Assembly: GCA_024345305.1 (NCBI GenBank)
Contig: BRON01000006.1
Span: 62,001-126,000, forward strand
DNA length: 64,000 nt
From: Mrakia gelida
Lineage: Eukaryota > Basidiomycota > Tremellomycetes > Cystofilobasidiales > Mrakiaceae
Reading direction: 5' to 3'
A model generated the notes under the pieces. The model ran no database searches and was not told where the DNA came from. It worked only from the letters and a program-made list of their open reading frames with translations. The position numbers and the translations under genes were made by a program. Within the stretch, counting starts at the first letter, position 1; every line of letters begins with the position of its first letter. Shown here one piece after another: positions 1 through 9,789 of this stretch.

Positions 1-14
1 ATAAAGAGCGAGAA

Positions 15-30
15 AGAGAGAGAGAGAGAG
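15..30. repeat. Short GA microsatellite
   Basis: A run of GA dinucleotides lies in the 3' flank of EAF1. No function is evident. Confidence 0.7.
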
Positions 31-125
31 GCAACAAGAACGAAAGAAAGCGAGGGAGCGAGCGTGGGGTGGAAGAAAAAGGAAGGGTTGGACGCGTCGA
101 ATGGATGGAGTGAAGCGAAGAAAGA

Positions 126-3100
126 CTACGAAGCGTTCCCAGCAGCCTTCATGACGGCGGCTTGAGCGGCAGCGGCGTCGTTCTGTGAAGTAAACAGACG
201 AGGGACCGTCAGTCGAGAGGAAGGAACGAGACGAAACGAAAGAGAAACGAAGGAAGGTAACGAAACGAAGCTCAACTCACCCTAACCTTGTTCGCCAAAG
301 CAGCTTGGATGAGTTGAGGAGTGACGGCGTGTCCGTTGATAGCTGCACGAACGAAACCCAACAGAGGCGAAAAAAAGTCAGCTTGCTGATCTCGAAGAGA
401 ACGAAGGACGAAGAACGCGATTCTCGCGACTCACTCAACACCGAATTCAACTGAGCACAAATCTCCGCTGGGACCGTCGCCACCAGACTCTGCGCAATCT
501 CCGCCGGCGTGTTTCCTCTAGCATTCTGGAAGCTGAGTCCCCCGACGGGTCCCGCCGAACCAGGTCTCGAGATCCCAACGGCGTGCATCGACGGCGAGTT
601 GTTGGTGTTTCCGTTCGCTGGGGAGCTCTTCCTGTCGGGTCCTCCTCCTCCTTGGACGCCTGGAGGTCGAGGAGGATGCATCTGCTGCTGCTGCTGGTTG
701 GGTCCTCGACCTTGGCCATGTCCGTTTCGATGAGCTTGAAGAAGCTGAAGCTGTTGACCGACTCCTGCTCCTCCGTTCGAACCGTTCGAAGGTCCTCCTC
801 CTCCTCCGTTCTGATTGGCAGCGAGGGCGGCGAGTCTTTGCTGGTGGACCTGTTGCTGCTGCTGAGGAGTGAGCGGGTGGCCTTGCTGTTGAGGAGGTCC
901 GTTCTGGTAGTTCGGAGGACGGTTCCCTTGGTTGGGATGCTGCTGTTGTTGACCTTGAGGACCTCCGGGAGGAGTACCGGATCCACCTTGTCGAGGACCT
1001 CCTGGATGGTGCTGCTGTTGTTGCTGTTGTTGTTGGTTGTTCTGAGCGAGAGAGGATGAGGAGAGAGGAGGGAAGTCAGCGACGCGAACTCAAACGAAAT
1101 CAGACACGACGAAGAGCGAAAAGGAAACGAACCGCTGCCAGTCCCGCCTGGTATCGTCGGTAAGCCAACTCTCGTTGCTCAGCAGCCTGCCTGTTCGCGG
1201 CGCCGTAAGCCTGGTCCCTCTCGTACTTGTGCTGGGAGAGATCCGCTGGGGTAGGACCTCCGACTCGACTCGAGATGTACTGGTTGTGAGATTCGTGAGC
1301 GGTGAGGACTCGTCGAGGCTCCTTGACTGTGACGACGAGGGAAAAAAGCGGAAAAGAAGTCAATTAAAAGGAGACGGACGTCGCGAACGAAGAATGTAAA
1401 GCGATCGAGCGAGCTTCGAAGAAAGAGAAAGGGAAGAAGGACGACTCACGATTCGGCTTCCTGTTCGTCAGATCCCTCCTCTTCGCAGTCTTCCTCATCG
1501 CCTCGTACAGCTTGGCATGCCGCAACTTCTTCTTCGATCCCTCGAACTTCGGATCCAGAATGGCAGGAACGATCTTCCCCTTGTCTCCCTTCTTGCTCGT
1601 CGACGCAGCTCCAGCCGTCGCCGTCCCTCCAGGCGTGCTCGGTCCAGACTCTCCTCCTTCGACCATCCCAGGCTCGCTCGTCGCACCGTCCTTCTTCTCA
1701 ACCTCCTTCTCGGGGTTAGGGTTCCACTTCTTGTTCCATCGTTGGAAGCAGTCCCACGGCGAGCGTCGATCGATGGAGAGGGTTCGTCTCGAGGTGTTGA
1801 ACGCGTCCGAGATGAGTTGCCAGTTGAACGGGAACTGATGGCAGAGTCGTTGGAGGACAATGTCGTCGTCGTTCTGCCAGATGGTTGCGGCGAGACGAGT
1901 TTCGAAGTTGCGAGGTTGGTTGGGTTTCGAGCAGGTGGGAGGGTGGACGGATTCCTTGACTTTCTTGCGGGCGAAGAGGGCTGGGTGGGCGGGGGAGGGT
2001 GGAGTAGGAAGGGAAGAAAGGAGAGAAGGAGAGAGGTGGGGAGAAGGGAAGAAAGACGTGGTGAGGTCAGTTTCAGGCGAAGGAAAGAAAAGAGATCAAA
2101 CGAATCAACGCGACTCAAAAAGACTCACTCGTCCCTCCAGTAAACACCTCCCCTCTCGGCTCTCCATAATCCCCCAACTCATTCCCACCCCACAAATCCC
2201 CCAAATCCTCCCACTCCTCCCCATTCCTCTTCTTCCCAGGCTGCAACGTACTAACCAACACCGGTCGAATATCCAACAACCTCGACGTATGAGCGAGTTT
2301 CCCTCCCGACACAGTCGCCTCGTCGATCCTCTTGTCGATCTTCCCACTGAGGATGGCACTGTCCGAGAGAGGGAGGGGCATGCTGTAGGTTGAGACGTCT
2401 CCGAAGAGGTCTGAGAAGAGGTGGGCGTCGAGGGTTGAGGAGGAGAGGGGGGAGGAAGGGTCGGTTTCGTCGATTGGGTTCTTGGTGTCGAGGAAGGAGT
2501 CGGAGGGAGGTTGGTTGGGAGTGGACGAAGGGAGGGAGAAGGCTCCGAGGTCGAAGATGAGGGAGGTGGAGGAGAGGTGAAGGAGAGTGGAACGAGCGGA
2601 TCGAAGTCGTTCCTCCGCGTCCATTTCGTTGGCTTCGACGAGTTGACCTCCTTGGTTCGAGACGAGAGTGGGGTTGATGGATCCGGCTTTGAGACCTGGT
2701 GCTGCCGAAGAAGAGGAGGGTCCTCCGTTGGAGGAAGAGGGAGGGAGAGGGTCGTTGTTGGCCGTCTTGAGAGGAGCGAGGGGTTTCGCGTCTTCGATGG
2801 GGAGTTCTGGAGGGATGATCTCGCCGAGGATGACCTCTCCCTTGATGTCGGGATTCGCCGACGACTTGACGGCCTCGGGAACGATGTCGAGCATCTCGAC
2901 CTCTCCATCTCCATCGGCGTCCATCTCTCCATCTCCGTCCGCGTCCTCGTCCTCGGCTGCTGCTGTTCCGTTCGACTCCGTGGCTTTCGTCGACTCCGAG
3001 GACTTCTTCGCGGAGGAAGCTGCTGCGAGGTGAAGAGGATCGTCCGATTCGTCTCGAGCCTCGTCGGTCATCTTGGATTCGAGGTCGTCCAGAGCATCCT

Positions 3101-5135
3101 CGACGGCTGCTTGACTCTCGACGGTGGCTGAGAGGTTGTCGACCGGTTCCTCGTCGAGAACGGTGGTATCGTTGGCGGTGGTGCTGTTGATGATGAGGTT
3201 GGCCGTCGTCGAGTCGATTCCGTTGAGTTGAGAGGAATGGTTGGTCTTCTTCTTCGTCGTCTTCGACGAGGCTCCCTCCGCGGACGCGTCCATCTCGACA
3301 TCCTCCTCCTCTCCAACCTCCTTCCTCTCCTCCGACACTCCAGCTCCAAACCCATCCTGCTCCTCGTCACCCTGTTCCTCCATCTCAGCATCTCCATCCG
3401 CATCGACAGCTTCCTTGTCCTTGGACGACACCGACGTGAACTTGTGAGTTCCAACTCGAACGCAGACTTCCGACTTGTCCTTCGCGTCGTGCCAGTCGAG
3501 GACCCATTGAGACATCTCGTACGCGAGAGCGACCTTCCATCGACGTTCCTCCCTGAAGTCGGTCTGGAGCCATTTCTGTTGAGAAGGAGAGAAGGTCGAA
3601 GGAGTCAGGGTCGAGGAAACGAAAGGCGAGAAAGGGAGGAAAACGAGTGTCGAGACTGAACTCACCATCTCCTCGAGCATCCAATCCCAGTGACTCTTGG
3701 CGAGAGGAGGACCCTTCTGCTTCTTGGGTTGACGGAACGACCATCGCCCTTCCGACTTGAGCTGTTCGACTCGTTGCATGGCTCGGTTGAAGCGAAGTTC
3801 GTTGTAGGCCGTCTGAGGTTTCGTTCGAACGCGAAGACGAAGAGACGGTGTTGATCAGCTCGTGCTCCTCTTCCCCTCCACCACTCTCGCCAAGAGGAAA
3901 CAGAGAACGCGACTCACCTCCCAATCCGAGCTCCCAAGACACTTCTTCGCCGTCCTGACCAACACGCTCAACGGATTCGCGTTCACCGTCGCCTGCCACT
4001 TGAACAGATCGGCTGGAGGAGGAGCCTGACCTGCTCCCTCTCTTCCACCTCCTCCCGAGGACGAGGAAGCTCCTCCCTTCTTCCTAGCCTTGAGGAGAGA
4101 CTTCCTCGCTCCATCGGCTGGCAAGACGGGGAGAGGGTAGAGGGTCCTCGCGTACGGGGAGACGAGAGGGAGAGGGATTCGAGCTGTTCGAGCGTTGAGA
4201 GGAGGATCGAACTTGAGGTCGACGGAGGCGTCTGCTGCTGGTTCGGGTGGTGGTGGTGGGGGAGCGGAGATGAGGGAGAGAGGGATGCAGTAGGTGGAAG
4301 GGTTGATGGAGGTTGGTGTTGGGAGGAGCAGGACTCGAGCTGGGACGACAACGGTCGACGAGCTCCCGTTGACTTGGGTTGCTGGACGCGAGGAGAAGGA
4401 AGCGAGACCGGCCTCGTTGGATGCTGATGTTGAGGATGTACCGTTGGTGAGGGTGGTGGATGAGGTTGGGAGTTCGTCGTGGTTGGAGGCTGAGGTCGCG
4501 ACCTTCTCTGGCGACGGGGAGGACGAGGAAGGGAAGGAAGGGGGCAGTTCGAGGGTAGAGATCGAGGTGAAGGGGCTGCAAGAAAGAGAAGCGAGTTAGC
4601 ATACGAGAAGGTGGATAGAGATATACAAGGTCGAATGAGGGGACTCACTCCTTGTCGAGATCGAATCTGTCTTCGAACTCTGCCCAGAGCTCACGATGCT
4701 GGTCGTCCTTCTGGTCCTCCGCCTCTCCGTTCACAGCTCCCGTCGCCTTGAAGGTCTGGATGACATCAAACAGTTCTCGGAGGTTGGCGGCATGTTCGAC
4801 TTTGATGGTTCTGGGAGGAAAGAGAGGGAAGAAGAAAGGTCAGCGGGGAGGACGAGGAACCAGGGAGGAAGGGAAGGGAAGGGAGAGTCGAGCTGAAGGA
4901 GGGTCGTCCCAAACTCACGATCGTTTGGATCCTTTGAGATCTAGTAGGATTTGAAGGACATCTTCCTTGGAAGGCATCTGAGGAGATAAAGGCGAGAGTA
5001 AGAGTCAGCTTCTATAGAATCAAAGGGAGGCATAGAATCAAAGAGGCGACGGACCTGCTGCTCGTTCTCGTCCTCGTCGTCTTGCCAGAGACCGTTGTCT
5101 GAACCATCGTTCACAGAGAGAGAGACGTCCGCCAT
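126..5135 (-). CDS. EAF1: Chromatin modification-related protein Eaf1/Vid21 (NuA4 scaffold)
   Basis: Platform subunit of the NuA4 histone acetyltransferase, acting in the nucleus. The ATG at 5135 opens a short acidic exon (MADVSLSVNDGSDN). About ten introns follow. An HSA domain lies at about 3790-3480 (QRVEQLKSEGRWSF, then SHWDWMLEEM and EERRWKVALAYEMSQWVLDWH split by one intron). A long acidic linker follows. A Myb/SANT-like domain lies at about 1900-1700 (NDDDIVLQRLCHQFPFNW), then the family's YEAMRK-AKRRD stretch at about 1500. The C-terminus (1060-500) is Gln/Pro/Gly-rich, as in fungal Eaf1. The stop is TAG at 126-128, after a tail ending KAAGNAS. HSA, then SANT, then Q-rich tail without a helicase domain separates it from Swr1/Ino80. 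Exact splice sites in the low-complexity parts are uncertain. Confidence 0.85.
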
Positions 5136-5481
5136 CGGGGTCGTAAAGGGGATCGTTCGAATCCTCTGCTTCTTGAGATGAAGATGAGCTCGAGGAGGAA
5201 GGAGGATGGATGGTCGAAGGGGAGGAAAGACGGCCGAAAGAAGGGATGGGAGGAGGGAGGGGGAGTCGAAGTTGGGAGCGAAACGAAGGAGGTGAGCTCG
5301 AGAGAGGAAGTGAGAGTCGGCACAAACGCCCAACATCTCTATATACACTCCAACTCGTTCATCTACTTTCTACTAGCACAGGAGGAGGTCCATTTCAACG
5401 AATTCGTATCGACGTTCTTACTCCACCTCCAACGAACGAGCTCAACAACCGACCTCCCTCCCCTCCTCTCCTCCTCCCTCG
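5136..5481. promoter_or_regulatory. Divergent EAF1/MID1 promoter region
   Basis: About 350 bp separate the start codons of EAF1 (-) and MID1 (+). The sequence is GA/CT-rich. I see no clear TATA box or known operator, so the call rests on gene orientation only. Confidence 0.45.
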
Positions 5482-7447
5482 ATGCTTCTCCCTCGTATAC
5501 GACGGTCTCGGACACCTCCTCGTCCACCCGAGACGACGAGTCTCTTCTTCTTCCTCCTCCTCCTCACCTGTTTCTCCACCCTCTCCTCGTTCGCTCAAAC
5601 GATTTCGATCCCTTCTCTCCCCTCCCTCTCGACTTACAACGTGTCCCTCACCGCTTCGACTCCCCTCCTCCTCTCCCTCAACTCATCCTCATCTTCCACT
5701 CCCTCAACGATCTACGTGTCCATCTCGCTATGCACGGAATCAAATCTCCTTCCAACCATCATCCTCACCAACTCTTCAACCATCGACGTTCCTTCGTCTT
5801 CTGATCTCAGCAAGAAGGGAACGGCGAGCAACCCGTCCAAGGGAGTCTGGATCCTCACCTTCGACGCAGGATTCGCTTCTTGGAACGGTTCAGTAGGGGA
5901 GGGAGGGCTCAGGCTAGCTTCTTATAGTGCTGCGGACGGTATAGTCGGAGAGATAGAAGTAGGTTTCTCTTCAACAGGTCAGTTTTTACTATCATCATCA
6001 TCTCGCTTCGCCGTCGAACCTCTCCTCTCCTCCGCTGACCTTCAGCCCTCCCCCTCTCTCCTCCATCGCTCGTCGCAGCCCCCCTCCAAACGATCTCCTC
6101 CACCCTCCCCGTCCTAGGCGACACCACCTTCACCCACCTCCTCCTCTTCACACCCGTTTTCGCCTCCCCTCCCTCTTCACCCATCCCTCAATCCTACCCC
6201 AACTACGTCCTCCCTCCTCCCTCGAACTCCCTCAACTCATCCCTCCCTACCATCACCCCCAACCACTCCCTCTACATCTTCCCTACCTCCTCCCAACTCA
6301 CCAACGCTTCGTCATCCTATGGGAAATCTTCATGCTTCCTTCGACGGCAAGAAGGGTGGCTGAAGAACGTGACGGTTGTGGAGAAGCAGACGCGGTTGCT
6401 GGAGGGAAAGGGATGGAGGGAGATGCTCGTGTTGGAGGGAAGCGAGTTGACGCCCGAGGGGAACTATACGCTTTGGGTTGAGACGAGGGTGGAGGGCGTA
6501 GATGGAGTAGAACTGAGTGGGCCGGTGGAATTTAGGATGAAGGAAGGTGAGCAGCTCTTTCTGTCTCTTTCTCTCGACGCGTCGTCGTTTCTCTCCCTCT
6601 CTTTCTCCCTCTTGCTCACCCCCTCCCCCTCCTCTTCTCCTTCTCCCCTTTCGCGTAGCCGACTTCCCCTGCCCCCTCCTCTACACCTCCCCCTCCTCAA
6701 CCTGCCCTTCCCTAACCTACGCCGCCGCTCTCCCCCAATCCGCAACCGGTCTCCTCACCGACCTTCCAACCAACCTAACCTCAATCATCGACGCCTACCT
6801 CGCTTCCTTCGCTACCACCCTTTCAACCTACGCGTGCGGGAGGGATAACTACTCGCCTGTGAGCTCGTGCGAGATGTGCTACGAGGTTTATAGGGAGTGG
6901 TTGTGTAGGGAGATGGTGCCGCAGGTGAGTTGAGACGAGACGCGTTTCGGGTTTCGTGACGATATTCCTTTCGCTGTTTGCTGTTCCTGTTGTTGGTCTT
7001 GGCTCAATGGTGACTGATCCACCTGTCCCCCCTCCCCCCTCCTCCTACCCTTCCTCCTCCTCTCTCTTCCTCTCACAGTGCGCATCCCCCTCCTCCCTCC
7101 TCCTCAATCAATCCACCACTCTCATCAACCCTTCCTCCCCATCCCTCTCCCCCTCCCTCCTCTCCCCCAACCTCACCTCCCTCCCCTACAACTACACCCG
7201 CCTCCTCCCCTGCCTCGAAACCTGTCAAATCGTCACCCGCATCTGCCCCGTTTTCCTCTCCTTCCGCTGTCCGCTTGCGAAGGGGGGCAGGGACGGGTTG
7301 GGAACGGCGAGGAGCAGTTACGGGGTTGGGAGGGTTGGGTTTGAGGGTGAGGTGGGGAGTGGGGAGGGGGTGGGGAGGTTTGGGATTCGGGGGAGGGAGG
7401 TGGAGAGGGTGGAGGGGTGTGGGATTTGGGAGGGGTTGAGGGGGTAG
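5482..7447 (+). CDS. MID1: Stretch-activated calcium channel subunit Mid1
   Basis: Regulatory, largely extracellular subunit of the fungal high-affinity calcium influx channel (partner Cch1). The ATG at 5482 is followed by a basic N-terminus and a hydrophobic signal segment (SLFFFLLLLTCFSTLSSFA). Exon 2 encodes the family's TLPVLGDTTF and PNYVLPPP segments. Exon 3 carries the cysteine signature: CPSLTYAAALP, then YSPVSSCEMCYEVYREWLC. The last exon has CLETCQIVTRICPVFLSFRCP and SSYG, matching the C-terminal cysteine region. There are many N-glycosylation sequons. Three introns: at about 5981 (gtcagt), 6546 (containing ACGCGTC) and 6925. The stop at 7445-7447 lies inside a G-rich tract. The last 40 or so codons are Gly/Glu/Arg-rich and unlike the family, so the exact end is less certain. 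Confidence 0.85.
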
Positions 7448-7500
7448 GGAGGGAGGGGGGGAGGAGGGGAGGGGAGGGAGGGGACGGGAGGGCAGAAGAG
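7440..7500 (+). other. G-rich tract over the MID1 stop codon
   Basis: The plus strand carries at least eight closely spaced runs of three or more G around and after the TAG at 7445. This could form a G-quadruplex in DNA or in the MID1 mRNA. Confidence 0.45.
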
Positions 7501-8203
7501 GCTCGGGAGTGAGCTTGTGGTTGGTGGGGGTAGGATACGGGAGAGTGGTGGAGGCTGAGCTGGGTCGAGTTGAGTGGGAAGACAACCTCGAGGAGAGGTT
7601 CGTCCCGTCTCGACGCATCGCTGGTTTCATTTCGTCTTGGGTCCCAGTTTCGGGTTCGATTTGCTATCCTTGCTTTCTAAATGTCTGCCCTTTGTTCTCG
7701 AGGCTTCGAGTCTCCACGAGAATTCATTTTCGCCTGGAAGAGGGAAAAGAGGGATGCGTCGAGGCGAGTGAAGTTGATCTTGCTCCCACCGTGTCCGTCT
7801 CGTCCGTTTTTCCTTTGCTCTCTTTTCACCTCGAGACCTCGAGACGAAACGTAAACGAGGCAGCTCCCTTGATCTGGATACCCTGCTGCTTCTTGAGTTG
7901 GTTACTAGGCTGGAGGTCTGCGTGACGACGGACAGGAAAACGCGAGTCGAGCTTCGAAGCTCGATGTTGATCGATATCGACGGCCAGCTTCGTATCCTCA
8001 AGCTTTTCCTTCCATCCGCTCGGCCTTTGGACGTCATTGAGTCTAGTGTATAGAATCTTAAAAGTAGTGAGTTTGCTTGATCCCCGAAGGCGGTGGAAAG
8101 AAAGAAGGAAGAAGCGATGAGCTCGAGCTGACCTCCTTCCTTTTCTCCTTCAGATCTTCTTCGCTCGCGACCTCGTCTCACCCCCTCTTTCCCTTCTTCC
8201 AAC
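7501..8203. other. Intergenic region between MID1 and the F-box gene
   Basis: About 700 bp with no convincing coding exon. It should hold the MID1 3' UTR and the F-box promoter/5' UTR. At 8110-8130 there is GAGCTCGAGCTGACC, the same string seen at intron branch sites, which hints at a 5' UTR intron but is not proof. Confidence 0.4.
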
Positions 8204-9227
8204 ATGTCCAGTGTAAGCTCCTGCTATTACCCTCCTCACGAAGCTCTTGGCTGACCAAGATCATCTGTTATCCTCGTCAGCGCACCCCTCGTCGTTTGCC
8301 ATGGGAGATCCTCCTTCTCGTCTTCAAAGAAGCAGATGTCTCGACTCTCGCCGTTCTAGGACGCGTCTCGTACGACGTTCTGGTCGCAACTGCTCCTGAT
8401 TTGTATACATCAGTGACTGTGGAGTCGCTGGAGGCGTTGAAGCAGCTCTTCTGCGAGAGGGAGGAGGGGAAACCAGTCGGAAGGAGGACGAGGGTGAGCT
8501 CGAGCTGTTCGCCGTCTTTTCTCTCTTCTTCCCTCTATCGACACTGACGTCAAAAAAAATCGTTTCACTGCTGCAGAACTCCGCTCCCGTCTCTCGAATC
8601 AACTCTCTCCTTTCCCTCTCCCAGATCCAAACCCTCTCCATCACCCTCGACTCCTTCCCTCCCTCAACCCGGCTCTCCTCCTCGCGACTCGACGACGGAA
8701 CCCCCATCCCTCTCGACTCCCTCCACCTCTCCCTCCCCCACTCCATCAGAGGGAAAGTCGAATCCCTCACCCACCGCCTCCTCCTCTTCTTCAACCCCCT
8801 TCACTGCCACTGGAACATCCTCGCCCGACCTTTCAAAGGGACGCGCTGGGTCTGCATCGGTCGATCTACCGTCGCCGGATGGACAAGACTGGAGCAGCTC
8901 GACATCAAAGGAGGCTGGCCGGTCGTCTACCCAGCGGAGGAACCTCTCATCGCTGGTCTACCATTCCCCAGTCGCAACAGACGTCGAGTCGTCCGACTTC
9001 ATCACGCTTCCCTCATCTGCCACGCTACTCGCGACATGGCTTGCACTCTGGACGATATGCAGGGCAGACACGGGTGGTATGGACTTGATGAGATGCAGGA
9101 GGGGTCGATGGTGATTGTGGTGGGGTCGGAAGAGGAGAAGACGGTGGCTGAGCAGCTGGTGGCGACGACGGTTGTGACCGCGCCTTGGAGACGGGTTTTC
9201 GCTGTTGAGGTTGAGGAGGGAGAGTAG
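8204..9227 (+). CDS. F-box domain protein
   Basis: Probable substrate adaptor of an SCF ubiquitin ligase. The first exon is only 9 nt (Met-Ser-Ser), spliced across 8213-8280 to RTPRRLPWEILLLVFKEADV, a typical N-terminal F-box start. A second intron at about 8495-8577 contains GAGCTCGAGCTG. The rest, about 230 residues, has a leucine-rich character (LSQIQTLSITLDSFPPS; RLEQLDIKGG) without a named repeat. It ends in VEVEEGE and stops at 9225-9227. A canonical intron (gtaagc at 9231 to CAG at about 9309) sits 3 nt after the stop, in the 3' UTR. The substrate is unknown. Confidence 0.6.
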
Positions 9228-9676
9228 AGGTAAGCACCGCCTTCTCTTCTCCTTTCCTGGAGTTGGGTTTGAGACCGAGAAGAGGCTGACTTGCGTCTTC
9301 GTTGTTCAGGGAGACTCGTCGGCCCCTCAGCGCGTCGTCGACCAACTTCGTCTTCGCACCTTGCTCCTGTTTGATTTATTTGTTCTGTAGTTTCGTAAGA
9401 GCCTCACGCTGGTTTGTATCTCACCTCTCGTTCAATTCGTGTGTATAGATGAGCTCGAACTTCGGTGATTTACGTTTTGGGCTGCTCGCTTCTCGCGTAG
9501 GCGGATCCGTTGCTCTTGCCCCGTCCATTCGTAGATATTCGTAAAGCTACTGACTCGGTCTCTCTTTCCTGTCCTGTCTGAGAGTATTTCGCTTTCTTCT
9601 CAGGCAAGGGAAGGCGAGCCAGTAAGGAAGTCCAGACGTGCTCGAGCCTCGAGCGACACCGAAGGGAACCGGGAAG
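9228..9676. other. 3' UTR with intron and spacer before PPR copy A
   Basis: Contains a 3' UTR intron at 9231-9309 (GTAAGC donor, CTGACTT branch, CAG acceptor). The rest has no coding signal. Similarity to the upstream regions of PPR copies B and C begins near 9640. Confidence 0.45.
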
Positions 9677-9697
9677 ATCGAGCTCAAAAAGTCGAGT
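9677..9697 (+). promoter_or_regulatory. Conserved promoter element of the PPR family, copy A
   Basis: The string TCGAGCTCAAAAAGTCGA, about 95 nt upstream of the ATG at 9790, recurs at the same distance in copies B and C. The surrounding UTR is much less conserved, so a regulatory role is plausible. Confidence 0.5.
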
Positions 9698-9789
9698 CTC
9701 CTTCCTCCTCCTTCCCTCCCATCCCTCACCCTCGCCCAATCCCACCTTTCTCCTTCTCTACCCTCCCCAACCGGCCCAGCGACCTCGCT

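Noticed and set aside
583..1059. Leu/Ser/Arg-rich plus-strand frames opposite EAF1
   Set aside because: Antisense shadows of the Gln/Pro-rich C-terminus; no domain or splice support.
2115..3779. Long single-exon reading frame of about 550 codons
   Set aside because: It is the central part of EAF1 with unspliced intron sequence at one end, not a separate gene.
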